From NCBI GenBank assembly GCA_003255065.1, contig QAOA01006575.1, forward strand, positions 45,585 to 109,584: a stretch of 64,000 nt of DNA, read 5' to 3'. Shown piece by piece: positions 11,464 through 22,084 of the stretch (positions are counted from its first letter, which is position 1; each line of letters starts with the position of its first letter). Both the position numbers and the translations under genes were made by a program. Under the pieces are notes generated by a model that saw only the letters and a list, made by a program, of their open reading frames with translations, made no database searches and was not told where the DNA came from. The stretch comes from Cercis canadensis (lineage: Eukaryota > Streptophyta > Magnoliopsida > Fabales > Fabaceae).

Positions 11464-12606
11464 TCACGATTCCCTTGTGATGTCAATACCGTAACAGTCA
11501 TCTTCATTTTGAGGAGTGTAACTTGAATTAATTTCTTCTGAGTCTGATGAAGCTACTTGAGATTCTACTTCTTTAAGTTTTGCCTTGAGCATGGTAATTT
11601 CATCTATGAGTGCTGCTTTACCTTTTGAAGATGTTGTCTCTTGTTGAACTTGTTTTCCTGAGTTGCGTCGAGTCTTGGAATTGATTTGAGTGAAGTACTT
11701 TTGAACTTTGGATGCATCTGCTAATGAATGATCAAATTGTCTCCACCATTTTACTTTGAATAGTCTGATTAATCTTTGAGGAAAGTAAGGAGGAAGGAGG
11801 GGATCTTGTTGTAACTCATAAGACAAACAAAGGATCCAGACAATATTGAATATGATGCAGAAAGATAAAAGTTTATTGATTTTAGGGATTTTTGGGGTAT
11901 TATCTTTGAATAAAAGATAGACTTTATATACCTGAGAAACGAAGATTTTAGTGATTGGTCCACAGTAAAATAACCATTCTTTGAACCATAAAGGAAGTGA
12001 TGAAAGATTAATATTTTGATAGAAGTACAAGAACCACGAATGATTATAAGGGGCTAGATACAAGAAATTGAACCAAGCTTTTTGATAATCGAAATAATCA
12101 AAAGGAGGATAAGAGAAATCTGTTGAAAATTTTCTTTTAGTAAGAGGCTGTTGATTCCAATCAGAAATAGAAAGGACTTTTCTAATCTTGGCTTTTGAAT
12201 AGGTGATTTCATTTTTATGATTCAAATTATGAGTAAAATATACTGAACCAGTATCTGCTAGGATATCTTCATAAAATTCTCTGGTTTTGAAAAAGTCTTC
12301 TAGGAAATAATGAAATTTTTTTGGGAAAGTCTGTTGAACAATGTCACTGATATTTTTATACCTATGAGGTTCAGGGTAACATATGTGAAGGAAGACAGCT
12401 TTTTGAACATAAGATGACTCATGAGATGTTGTTGAGGGTGTCAGAGTACTATGGTAAGATCTTGCTTGAAGGATAGGTTCTAAACTTTGAAATCTGTATT
12501 GAAAAGATGATGACCTAAAAGGAGTTGCCTCTGGGTTTAATGAATTTGATGATGATGGTATAGGTTTTGAAGAGGATGGTGAGGCTTTTGATGTATTGGT
12601 AGCCAT
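11464..12606 (-). CDS. Pararetroviral ORF2 protein, intact, function unknown
   Basis: The frame is open for 380 codons from the ATG at 12,606, which lies just after the ORF1 stop near 12,614. The N-terminal ~50 residues are Ser/Pro-rich and probably disordered. The middle is rich in aromatic residues (KAWFNFLYLAPYNH, WFKEWLF, KWWRQFDH). Near the C-terminus ALIDEITMLKAKLKEVESQ looks like a short coiled coil. No known enzymatic motif is seen. Its place after the polyprotein matches ORF2 of florendoviruses, which has no assigned role. An in-frame start 5 codons upstream is possible. This is the only full-length viral frame left in the insert. Confidence 0.75.
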   Translation of the reverse strand: MATNTSKASPSSSKPIPSSSNSLNPEATPFRSSSFQYRFQSLEPILQARSYHSTLTPSTTSHESSYVQKAVFLHICYPEPHRYKNISDIVQQTFPKKFHYFLEDFFKTREFYEDILADTGSVYFTHNLNHKNEITYSKAKIRKVLSISDWNQQPLTKRKFSTDFSYPPFDYFDYQKAWFNFLYLAPYNHSWFLYFYQNINLSSLPLWFKEWLFYCGPITKIFVSQVYKVYLLFKDNTPKIPKINKLLSFCIIFNIVWILCLSYELQQDPLLPPYFPQRLIRLFKVKWWRQFDHSLADASKVQKYFTQINSKTRRNSGKQVQQETTSSKGKAALIDEITMLKAKLKEVESQVASSDSEEINSSYTPQNEDDCYGIDITRES

Positions 12607-12613
12607 ATTCTTC

Positions 12614-13210
12614 CTACTCATTTTTCCCCTGTAGGAATTCACGAGTAAGGAAATCAGGAAGGGAATTTTTCTCTCCTTTGATGAATTCAATTTGAAAATC
12701 AAAACAAGATAAGATCGCTTGCCATCTTGCAAAAATCTGTTTTGAAACTAGATTTTGAACATCTTTTTGTAAAATATCTTTTGCAGCCTTGCAATCTACT
12801 CTTAACAAAAAGGTTTTGTTGACTAAATCATCTTAAAATTTTGAGATGCATAAAACAATGGATAAAACTTCTTTTTTGATTGTGGAATAATTCTTTTGAG
12901 ATTCGATCCATAGTCCTGAACGGTATCTCGCTATTTGTTCTTGACTAATTTCTTCTATTCTTTGTTTTAAGATTCTCCCATAACCTATATTAGAAGCATC
13001 AGTTTCTACAATCATATAGGCTAAAGGATCAGGAATAACTAGACAAGGAAGATTTTGAGATAGAATTTTTAATTCTTTAATGACTTGAGTCATTTCCTGA
13101 CTCCATGCAGGTGGATTTTTTTTAAGTCTTTTGAATAATGGTTTACATTTCTGTCTTAAATTGGGAATAAAATCAGAAATGTAATTCAAACATCCTAAAA
13201 ATCTTTGCAA
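12614..13210 (-). pseudogene. Viral ORF1: RNase H region, left arm
   Basis: Two frame pieces (12,833-13,210 and 12,614-12,808) encode the end of RT (FLGCLNYISDFIP) and the RNase H domain (MIVETDASNIGYG, ending FIKGEKNSLPDFL). RNase H degrades the RNA template during viral reverse transcription. One in-frame stop at about 12,830 separates the pieces, where the right arm has a Gln codon. The end overlaps the open frame leading into ORF2. Confidence 0.85.
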
Positions 13211-13254
13211 TTGATTTTTATCTTTGATCTCATCTAGAAATTTATTTGAAAATT

Positions 13255-14556
13255 CTATTGATCTGTTGATAGGCTTAATAGTACCTTGATAAATATCAAA
13301 GCTAAAAACCTAACTTTTGTTTGAAACAGTTTCATTTTCTTGGTTGATACTACCAATCCATTTTGTTTGACTAATTGAAAGAATGTTTCTAAATGCTCAA
13401 AATGCTTATTGATTGAGTTTAAGAAAACTAAAACATCATCTATATAGACAATGGTGAATGTTGACAAAGTATTGAAAATATCATTCATGATATTTTGAAA
13501 CTCAGATGGTGCATTTTTTAGGCCAAATGGCATGACATTCCACTCATAGTGTCCAAATGGAACTGTAAAAGCAGTTTTGTATTTGTCTTTTTCATGAATT
13601 TGAATTTGCCAAAAACCAGATTTCATATCAAATTTTGAGAATATAGAGGCATTATGAAGACGACTAATTAAATCTTTTTTGTTAGGTATGGGATACCTAA
13701 TCCGTTGAAGAACTTTGTTGAGAGGCTTGTAATTGATGACTAACCTAGGCACACCCCTTTCCTGCTCAGCTTGTTTATTAACACAAAAAGCTGCACAACT
13801 CCAAGGAGACTTGCTAGGCCTAATGAGTTTTTTGTCTAACAATTCTTGAATTTGTTTCTTGCAAACTTCTAACAATTCTTTGTTCATTTGAATTGGTCTT
13901 GCCTTGGTAGGAATTTTGTTTTCATGAAAATCTTTTTCATAAGGTAATTCCACCATATGTTCTTTCCTTTGCCAAAAAGCATTAGGAAGATCGGCACAGA
14001 CTTCTGTTTCAATTTTCTTTTGAAGTTTCCCTATTCTTTTTTGAACCTGATGATTTTGAACCTGTTCTTCTATTCTTCTGTAATGAACTTCTTGATTCAA
14101 GTATTGGATATGTTTCTGTTTCTTTGCTACGATATTGATGATAGAGATTGAACTATTTTGAATTTCATTAACATCTTTGTCTTTCATGGGGGTGAGAAAT
14201 TCAAATATGATTTCTTTAACTCCTTGAATAGTATGTACTCCCTGAGATGTTACATGAAAATGATAAATTTGAGTAAGGAAAGGAGTTCCTAAGATGACAG
14301 GTGTTGAAATATTTTTGACCAAAATAAAAGTATTTCTGAAGCAAATACCTCTATTGCAAATTTGAGCCTTGGTTAACTTAAAATCTATATAAAGTTTTGA
14401 ACCATTAGCACTAGTTAAAGACTCTAAAGTCTTTTCATAGTACTTAGTAGGAATTAAACCTTCTTGAATACAATTCATGTCTGCACCTGAATCAATCAGG
14501 GCAATGAAACTCTTATGATATTCTTCATTAATGATTAATGATATCTTACAATACAT
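13255..14556 (-). pseudogene. Viral ORF1: aspartic protease and reverse transcriptase, left arm
   Basis: The frame of 433 codons starts with a retroviral-type aspartic protease (active-site IDSGAD near residue 21). It continues through the RT palm, with SKFDMKSGFWQI, MPFGLKNAPS and the catalytic YIDD box at about 13,435-13,446. Both catalytic Asp residues of the box are present. A frameshift near 13,310 ends the frame early, where the right arm still reads FLGFDIYQG. Between this piece and the coat protein (14,557-14,948) the coding sequence is broken by several stops. Caulimovirid RTs and Gypsy RTs are related, but the absence of integrase decides for the virus. Confidence 0.88.
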
Positions 14557-14948
14557 TTTTGAATTTGAATCCTACTGATGATGTTGAGATAGATTTCATG
14601 AGAATCTGAAGATTGATCGACATCTTCATCTTCATCTTCATTCTTTTGACTAGACTCTTAACTATTGATATGATTCTTTAATGACAAATTAAGCAAATCT
14701 AATTCTATTCGGCTCTGATCTTGCTTTAATTGCTTAATTTCTTCTTTGACTCCTTTGATTTCATTTTGAAGATCTTTGACAGTAACAACTTGTTGTTTTG
14801 AATTCATTTTTGACAGAATAGCACTAAGACTTATTGGTTTGATGTCAGGAAAGCTAGGCTTCTCTTATCTATGATGTCTTTTAACTTCAAAAGATATTGC
14901 TTTTTGATTTCATCATCTTCTATCTTTTCTATGACATCTATGAGGAAA

Positions 14949-16334
14949 CTAGCTTATGATGAAATAAACATTTATTGACTTTGATTTGCAAGTTCCATTG
15001 CAATCTGGATCCTTGCAATTTTGAACACATGGTTCATCTTTTTCAGTTTCAGATGATTCTGAAGTAGATGATTCTTCATGGATTTGAAAGATGTTTTCTA
15101 TTTGATTTTGTTCAAAATTCCTTTCTGAAGATTCCTTTTCAGATTCATTCTCTGAGTCTGAAATATTGTTAATGAATGACTTTCTTAATTCTTTCTTTAA
15201 TGAATTACTAATGTTTAATGAATTTATCTTAATTCTCATAGGGCAATTACTTTTGTAATGTCCTACTTGACCACATCTATAACAGATTGGATTTTTGAAT
15301 GACTTTCTGGACTTTGAACTTTTTTTTGAAGATTCTTTGAAAAGTTTTGATTCATTTCTATCATGATTTGTTCTTCTTCTATTGAACTTCCTATGACTGA
15401 AGTCTTTCCTAAAGGACTTCTGCTTTTTCTTATCTTTTGATGAAGGAGGAACTAAATTTGTATCAAATCCCATTTGATTACAAATATTTCCTAGTTCATT
15501 CTTCCTTTTATGACTATCTTTTTGAATTTTGGTTTTGAACTTAATATCATTACACTCAACCATTATCTCTTGATTGACAGCACTAACTAACTGACCATAT
15601 GATGAAGATTCATAGACTTGAGTTAATGATAATCCTTGTTGAGTTCCATAATTTCTTAACCTTTCTTTGACCTTTTCTGCAAATAGCTTAGGAAGACCAC
15701 AGATAAACTTCTCTTTCCAATAAGCTAAATTGCAATCACTTCTTAAGAATACTTTTGAGAAAAAGACATCTTTATACCATCTTAAGTCTGAGAGTTCTCT
15801 ACACCTTAAGTTGGTTAAGATTTCTAATGACTTATCTTGAAAGCTTTGAGGTTCACCTATGAAATGTTTAATGATAGCATAGATCAAAAGTTCTATGCAT
15901 GTTGAACTATCAGTTTCAGGATCTATTGAATTTTCTATTTCTAATCTTTGATCTTCAGTGAGATAATTATCCCACCAACCTTTGAGTTGACCAGTGAAAC
16001 CACTAATGATGATTTTAAGGATATTCCTTAAACCTGCTGAAGGAATTTTGATTCCAAAAGCATTCACTGCCATGAGGATTTCATTAGTATGATTTAATAT
16101 CTTATGTTTGCTCATTCCATCAATATTCCACTCATAGATACTAGTTCCATCATAACTAGTATGGACATATTGACTTCTTTCCTCAAATTGAATATCTGGA
16201 AGAGTAGGTCTAGGATAATAATTCCTAGTTTGATAAGTTATTCGACCTAATCTCAAATTTTGTTTTAAAACTTTATTGACAGCTAATTCTTCTTTTTCTT
16301 GCTTGATCATATTGATTGAAGGTTTCTTTTCCAC
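14949..16334 (-). pseudogene. Viral ORF1: coat protein region with zinc knuckle
   Basis: The 461-codon open piece contains a coat/capsid-like core (GWWDNYLTEDQ, RWYKDVFFSKVF, FICGLPKLF). A basic Lys/Arg-rich tract follows, then a CCHC zinc knuckle (CYRCGQVGHYKSNC, spacing CX2CX4HX4C) and a long acidic Ser/Glu tail. This is the usual order in Caulimoviridae coat proteins, where the knuckle binds the RNA. The piece has no stop itself but is cut off from the neighbouring ORF1 segments on both sides, so it is a polyprotein fragment and not a stand-alone gene. Confidence 0.85.
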
Positions 16335-16493
16335 TATTAGGTTTAAGGAATCCTCATTTCCAAACCTAATGCCTTCTATTTTTGAAAAGTTTGGTGTTGA
16401 AGGAGATTCTAATCCTAACGGACTACTTGATGAAGGAAGAGAAGAGAGTGTATTCTCTATTCTAACTATTTGATCTGTATAACTATTCTGATG

Positions 16494-17228
16494 CTATAAT
16501 GAATGACTATCTTTGTCAAGATCATGAATTATCGTGAGAGGTGAAGCAATTACTTCATCTTGATGAACATTCTTAACAGTAATTTTCTCTAAAGGAGGAT
16601 GGACAGCAGTAACTGGTGTTTCTGATGAAGTTTTCTGACTTATCCTAGTACTTCTTTTGATCTTCTTGATTGGTTTATAAGGATAAAATGTGGCATCCAC
16701 CTTAGCATAAGGATAATAAATATCATTTACTTCAACATACTCTTCAAACCATTCGAAGAAAGACATGTTGTAGTTCATGATATTTAACTCATGATAATAA
16801 ATTTCTTTGAATATTTCTTTTGCTTGATGATTGAATCTTTTGAAATACCAACGTCTTTTCTCTTTGTTTGATGCTCTCATGAATTCTTTCCTAAGATATT
16901 CTTTATCTATTTAAAACTCTTTTAAAGACCTGGGAAAAGACATTTGAGGAGAATTTTGAGTAAAAGGCTTTGAACTAACTATTCCAAAGTTAATTCCTGA
17001 TGAGCTTATTGAAGAGGATTTTAATGATCTTTTGCTAGGACTGTAATGAGTTGATGATTCAAAACTAGAATCTTCTAATTCTAATTCTTCTTCATCTGAA
17101 TTTTCATCATCTTGATCATCTATTGAATAGCCATGTTCTTCCGTATCTGAATCAAAAGGTTCATCTTTACTAGACATGTATCCTCGATCCATCTTTGACT
17201 TTATGATCAATCTTAACTCTATCGATCC
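16494..17228 (-). pseudogene. Viral ORF1: segment upstream of coat protein, truncated at the junction
   Basis: Two open pieces are seen. At 16,911-17,228 lies an acidic Ser-rich stretch (SDTEEHG, DDENSDEEELELED). At 16,494-16,880 lies a region with KEKRRWYFKRF and MSFFEWFEEY, a type of sequence found ahead of the coat domain in petuvirus/florendovirus polyproteins. The apparent N-terminal residues encoded right of 17,228 are an artefact, because there the other arm's RT sequence begins on the opposite strand. The movement-protein domain that should precede this is missing. Confidence 0.7.
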
Positions 17229-17965
17229 AAATGGATTGGTAGTATCAGCCAAGAAAATGAAACTGTTTCAAACAAAAGTTAGGTTTTTAGGCTTTGATAT
17301 TTATCAAGGTACTATTAAGCCTATCAACAGATCAATAGAATTTTCAAATAAATTTCCAGATGAGATCAAAGATAAAAATCAATTGCAAAGATTTTTAGGA
17401 TGTTTAAATTACATTTATGATTTTATTCCCAATTTAAGACAAAAATGCAAACCATTATTCAAAAGACTTAAAAAAAAATCCACCTGCATAGAGTCAGAAA
17501 ATGACTCAAGTCATTAAAGAATTGAAAATTCTATCTCAAAATCTTCCTTGTCTAGTTATTCCTGATCCTTTAGCCTATATGATCGTAGAAACTGATGCTT
17601 TTGATATAGGTTATGGGGGAATCTTAAAACAAAGAATAGAAGAAAATAGTCAAGAACAAATAGTGAGATACCGTTCAGGACTATGGATCAAATCTCAAAA
17701 GAATTATTCCACAATCAAAAAAGAAGTTTTATCCATTGTTTTGTGCATCTCAAAATTTCAAGATGATTTAGTCAACAAAACCTTTTTGTTAAGAGTAGAT
17801 TGCAAGGCTACAAAAGATATTTTACAAAAAGATGTTCAAAATCTAGTTTCAAAACAAATTTTTGCAAGATGGCAAGCAATCTTATTTTGTTTTGATTTTC
17901 ATATTGAATTCATCAAAGGAGAGAAAAATTCCCTTCCTGATTTCCTTATTCGTGAATTCCTATAG
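17229..17965 (+). pseudogene. Viral ORF1: partial RT and RNase H, right arm
   Basis: The right arm starts abruptly in RT (VVSAKKMKLFQTKVRFLGF) and runs to the end of RNase H (SLPDFL). One extra A in an A-run near 17,470 shifts the frame, splitting it into pieces at 17,229-17,517 and 17,501-17,965. At the Gln codon that became a stop in the left arm, this copy is still readable. It is not functional because it lacks the RT N-terminus and everything upstream. Confidence 0.85.
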
Positions 17966-17987
17966 GGGAAAATTAAGTAGGAAGAAT

Positions 17988-19130
17988 ATGGCTACCAATA
18001 CATCAAAAGCCTCACCATCCTCTTCAAAACCTATACCATCATCATCAAATTCATTAAACCCAGAGGCAACTCCTTTTAGGTCATCATCTTCTCAATACAG
18101 ATTTCAAAGTTTAGAACATATCCTTCAACCAAGATCTTACCATAGTGCTCTAACACCCTCAACAACATCTCATGAGTCATCTTATGTTCGAAAAGTTGTC
18201 TTCCTTCACATATGTTACCCTAAACCTCATAGGTATAAAAATATCAGTGACATTGTTCAACAAACTTTCCCAAAAAAAATTCATTATTTCCCAGAAGATT
18301 TTTTCAAAACCAGAGAATTTTATGAAGACATCCTAGCAAATACTGGTTCAGTATATTTTACTCATAATTTGAATCATAAAAATGAAATCACCTATTCAAA
18401 AGCCAAGATCAGAAAAGTCCTTTCTATTTCTGATTAGAATCAACAGCCTCTTACTAAAAGAAAATTTTCAACAGATTTCTCTTATCCTCCTTTTGATTAT
18501 TTCGATTATCAAAAAGCTTGGTTCAATTTCTTGTATCTAGCCCCTTATAATCATCCGTGGTTCTTGTACTTCTGTTAAAATATTAATCCTTCATCACTTC
18601 CTTTATGGTTCAAAGAATGGTTCTTTTACTGTGGACTAATCACTCAAATCTTCGTTCCTCAGGTATATGAAGCCTATCTTTTATTCAAAGATAATACCTC
18701 AAAAATCCCTGAAATCAATAAACTTTTATCTTTCTGTATCAAATTCAATATTGCCTGGATCCTTTGTTGGTCTTATGAGTTACAACAAGATCCTCTCCTT
18801 CCTCCTTACTTTCCTCAAAGATTAATCAGACTATTCAAAGTAAAATGGTAGAGACAATTTGATCATTCATTAGCAGATGCATCTAGAGTTCAAAAGTACT
18901 TCACTCAGATCAATTCCAAGACTCGACGCAACTCAGGAAAACAAGTTCAACAAAAGATAACATCTTCAAAAGGTAAAGCAACACTCATAGATGAAATTAC
19001 CATGCTCAAGGCAAAACTTAAAGAAGTAGAATCTCAAGTAGCTTCATCAGACTCAGAAGAAATTAATTCAAGTTACACTCCTCAAAATGAAGATGACTGT
19101 TACGGTATTGACATCACAAGGGAATCGTGA
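17988..19130 (+). pseudogene. Viral ORF2, right arm, broken
   Basis: The homologue of the intact left-arm ORF2. The frame opens with MATNTSKASPSS at 17,988 but has stops at about 18,435 (Trp codon to TAG), 18,576 (Gln codon to TAA) and 18,848 (Trp codon to TAG). The C-terminal coiled-coil region is recognisable up to the stop at 19,128-19,130. All three stops fit G-to-A or C-to-T transitions, the usual decay of methylated DNA. Confidence 0.85.
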
Positions 19131-19139
19131 CATAGTCAC

Positions 19140-19940
19140 CCAAAGACTGCCGTCCATGTGCAGTGATTCCAAAAGGCTGTAGCCCATGTGCAGTGTTACT
19201 AAAAGGTTGCAGAATTCACATGCAAACTTATCATCATATTCAAGAAGTCAACAAAGTTTTATGAAGATTTCTCATCATGCCAAGTGTCAAGACATGTGTC
19301 AACAAGAGAAGAAAAAAATGCTTCCCCACTTTACAAGTGTCATCACAAGAAGACATCATGAAAAGCTTCATCACACCTCATACAACAAGACAAGAATGGA
19401 CTTCAAACCATTTGGAATCCATCCTTCCCTCAAGAGTCTATAAATAGACACCTTCATCACAAGAAGAAGCAATGTAAATATTTGGTAGAAAATAACCCTT
19501 TAGCTTAGTCAAGTCTAGCTAACCTTTCAAACTTCCTCCTTTCATCAAAGTTTCATTAAGTCATTAGCTTTCTTCAAAGCCCTTCATCAAAGCCCTTGTG
19601 CTCTCCTCAAAGTTTGTAAACTTTTTCAAAGTGTATTTCAAGAAGTTTCAAAGTTGTAAGTGTTATTTTGTTCAATATTAAGTTTTATTTCATTACTTTT
19701 CATTAAGCATTCATTATCCTTCTCCTATGCTTTCCAGTGTGGACTACCGCCGGATTAGCTTCCTTTCATAAGCATTTCCTCTTCCTACTGCTTTCCAGTG
19801 CGGACTACCGCCGGATTAGCATCCCTTTTAATTTTTGAAGTTACTGTTCATTACTGTTCATGTTCATAATTACTGTTCACATTTACTATTCACATCACTG
19901 TTCATAAGTTACTATTCACTCCGAATCTTCTACTCCTTCT
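19140..19940 (+). promoter_or_regulatory. Right-arm pararetroviral promoter (TATA at 19,439-19,448) and leader
   Basis: TATAAATAGA follows the ORF2 end by about 310 bp. Upstream, a ~30-bp motif (GCCCATGTGCAGTG type) is present about twice at 19,150-19,205, while the left arm has one copy. Downstream, a block ending GGACTACCGCCGGATTAGC occurs at 19,741-19,761 and again at 19,802-19,822, against once in the left arm. A run of TACTGTTCA-like units at 19,850-19,920 follows. The layout matches a pregenomic RNA promoter and structured leader. Transcription would head into the Tat LTR and onward toward the TNL gene, antisense to both. Confidence 0.7.
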
Positions 19941-20061
19941 TCACTTTTTAATTCATTTTTGCACACACTTTCTTTACATGTTTTACATGTTTTGACTTAC
20001 TCATTACTCATTAAGACTTTCATAATCATTAAGTCAAAATCTAAGACGATCCTGCCCCGAA

Positions 20062-20073
20062 TGGTATCAGAGC
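20062..20073 (+). promoter_or_regulatory. tRNA-Met primer binding site of the pararetrovirus
   Basis: TGGTATCAGAGC is the site complementary to the 3' end of initiator tRNA-Met that primes minus-strand DNA synthesis in Caulimoviridae. It is in the plus sense, downstream of the right-arm promoter, as expected. Copia elements use the same site, but no Copia LTR precedes it here. The left arm stops 6 nt before the equivalent position and has no site. Confidence 0.88.
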
Positions 20074-20089
20074 CTATGCCGTCTCTATA

Positions 20090-20859
20090 TTTGGGCTTAA
20101 ATCTTATCTTAGTCCAACTAGTTATTAAAACAACATCAAAAGAATAAAGATAAGAGTAATATGTAAAAATAGGCCCAATTTGAAAAAAAAAGGAAAGAAG
20201 ACTAAAACACATACACTAAAAACCTTGGGCCTGATCCATCAAGCAACAAAAAACAAACAGATCAACAACTCTTCCCAGGCCCAAACGAAATTTGACTAAA
20301 CAAAAACCCAAATATATAATAGCATAAGAAATCCAAACAAATAACAAAAGGCCCCAAATGAAAGTTTCAGCAAATCAAATACGTAAACAAACTAAAATGA
20401 ACAAAATGAAATTCCAGCCCATAATGCCCAAGCCAATTTAATTCAAAAACAATAAAATGGATCAATAATTTAAAGCATAAAAATGCAAAAAATCAAAGGA
20501 AAGGGAAACCGGATAGAGAGAAAAGAAAAAAGCCATGGGGAACAAAAGCAAGAGGCAACATGGAAGCAAAGGAAAAACGCAGGACCAAGACTTCTACCCC
20601 CATCCAGCATCAAATCCCGAAAACAAACCAAATTGATTCTTAATCCATGAATTCAAGGTATGAAATTCACTTCCTTTCCCTCAATCGATGGTTTTTTCCT
20701 TCTACATCTCTGTCTCCCCTTCTCAATTGGTTTCTCTTTCTAAAGAGAAGTTTTCTCTCTCTAAGAATTGGGGATTTGCATGGTGGAACATTGTTGCCTT
20801 AGGATTAATTTTAGTTGATAAAGGAGATTAATTCTCTCTCTCCCTCACGTCTTTGTTTG

Positions 20860-20890
<31 letters not shown>

Positions 20891-21632
20891 GGGTTGAGTA
20901 TATTCTTTCATGTGTGGGTGTGAGTACTGAAGGAAGCATGAAAGGAAAAATTGGCGTTGGTGGTGTACCTGTGGATTGGAGTCCCTTTGCTAGCTATGTG
21001 GTAGTGTGCTTCTTTTTCCTCTTAGAATTCCTCTGCTTTTCTGGAATTGCTTCTCTTTGTTTCTTCGAATATATGTTGTATGCTCTCTGTTTGTGTTTCT
21101 TTTCTCCCTATTTTGCTTCAAAGTTTTGATTCTCTCTTCTTCACTATCATTTTCGTTCCTTTCACTATATAATTTTGGTGCTCTGATATCTCACTCTTTG
21201 TCTGGGTATCCCCTTCTTCTCTTTGCCTGTGTCTCTTTTTATAGACATATATTTGTGTAAGTTGCACTGATATGGGTTGACGATTTCCTGCTTTCAAGCT
21301 GCTAAAGCATGGCTGGGAGGAGTGACCTGACTGGGTAATAGCATTTCACAGCAATGGGGTTGCTGCTTTGCGTGTTACCTTCAACAACATTTATTTCTTC
21401 TCTGCTTTTAGTTTATTTTTATGTTATTCATTTGTAATAATAATTAATTAATTTTTTTTGTATTTTTATATTCTTTAAGTTATTATTTTTTATGATTTTG
21501 TTAGCATTTTAGCATTTTTAGCTATATTTGCTTTATTTTGTAGTATTGATATAATTCAATTGAGCATACAAAAATATGGTTTCAAAGATCATGATCCCAA
21601 AAATAATCCATGTACAAATTTGGGTGTCAACA
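20090..21632 (-). mobile_element. 5' LTR of the Tat element, upstream (U3) part
   Basis: From 20,570 this matches the left-edge LTR base for base apart from scattered transitions and small indels, and it ends with the same TGTCAACA at 21,632 (TGTTGACA on the minus strand). The 20,090-20,569 part is assigned by continuity and has no counterpart inside the window. It is rich in GGCCCA/GGGCCT motifs and A-tracts. The next bases, CATTT, are the candidate target duplication, whose partner lies outside the window. A (TA)n run is at 20,863-20,890. Confidence 0.8.
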
Positions 21633-22084
21633 CATTTAAATGTGAATGGACCATAATTCTTGTGAGGAAATGGATTATAAAAAAGTAATGAAGTTTGCTT
21701 ATGTCGGATAAGTACTTGTTTGGTACATTAAATGAAAATCATTTTATTAGAGTGGAGTGGAAATGGGAATGGCATAAATTTCATTCTATAGGTTGGTACA
21801 TAGCTCAAGAAATGGAATGGCTTTCCAAGCTATTTCTTTGTTTGGTACATGGAATGGAGCATGGAATGGAATCAGAATTAATAATAAAAGACAAAAACAT
21901 CCCTTATTTAGAAATGCAACAAAAATAAACTTCTATTTAACATATATCATATATGTTAAATGAGTTTTATACAATTTTAAAATTATAAATTAACTACAAA
22001 ATAAAATAGTTTTTTTATAAATAATAATTTGAAAAATTGATTCATTATAAATGAAATGGGATACACATTATTTAATGTCCTTAG
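21633..22084. other. Intergenic DNA, no gene seen
   Basis: AT-rich flank of the large retrotransposon. A GGAATGG-rich stretch at 21,755-21,880 may be a worn non-autonomous transposon piece, but no terminal repeats could be matched. No coding domain is visible. Confidence 0.5.

Larger units (their letters stand above)
10637..20055. repeat. Imperfect inverted repeat of viral sequence (arms 10,637-13,363 and 17,229-20,055)
   Basis: The left arm on the minus strand and the right arm on the plus strand align from mid-RT through RNase H, ORF2, promoter and leader. The arms are about 2,727 and 2,827 bp long and the loop about 3,865 bp. The right arm is longer because of tandem duplications in the promoter and leader. 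The two arms carry different stop codons and frameshifts, so each has its own mutation history. Confidence 0.9.
10637..20090. mobile_element. Endogenous pararetrovirus (Caulimoviridae, florendovirus-like), head-to-head rearranged
   Basis: The insert carries coat protein with zinc knuckle, aspartic protease, RT, RNase H and a second ORF, in the order known for florendoviruses, where ORF2 follows a single polyprotein ORF1. Flanking parts are a TATA-type pregenomic promoter and a tRNA-Met primer site. The left arm is on the minus strand and the right arm on the plus strand, meeting at about 17,228. No integrase and no LTR of its own is present. The right border lies somewhere in 20,075-20,300 and is set here by inference. 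No movement-protein domain was found. Petuvirus-like is the alternative assignment. Confidence 0.85.

Noticed and set aside
17176..17252. A protein start shared by opposite-strand frames at the viral junction
   Set aside because: Both frames run through the inversion seam, so their first residues come from the other arm and have no biological meaning.
20062..20073. Primer site of a Copia element starting a new LTR element here
   Set aside because: No LTR end with CA precedes it and no Copia pol is nearby. The upstream TATA box, leader and viral ORF2 explain it as the pararetroviral primer site.
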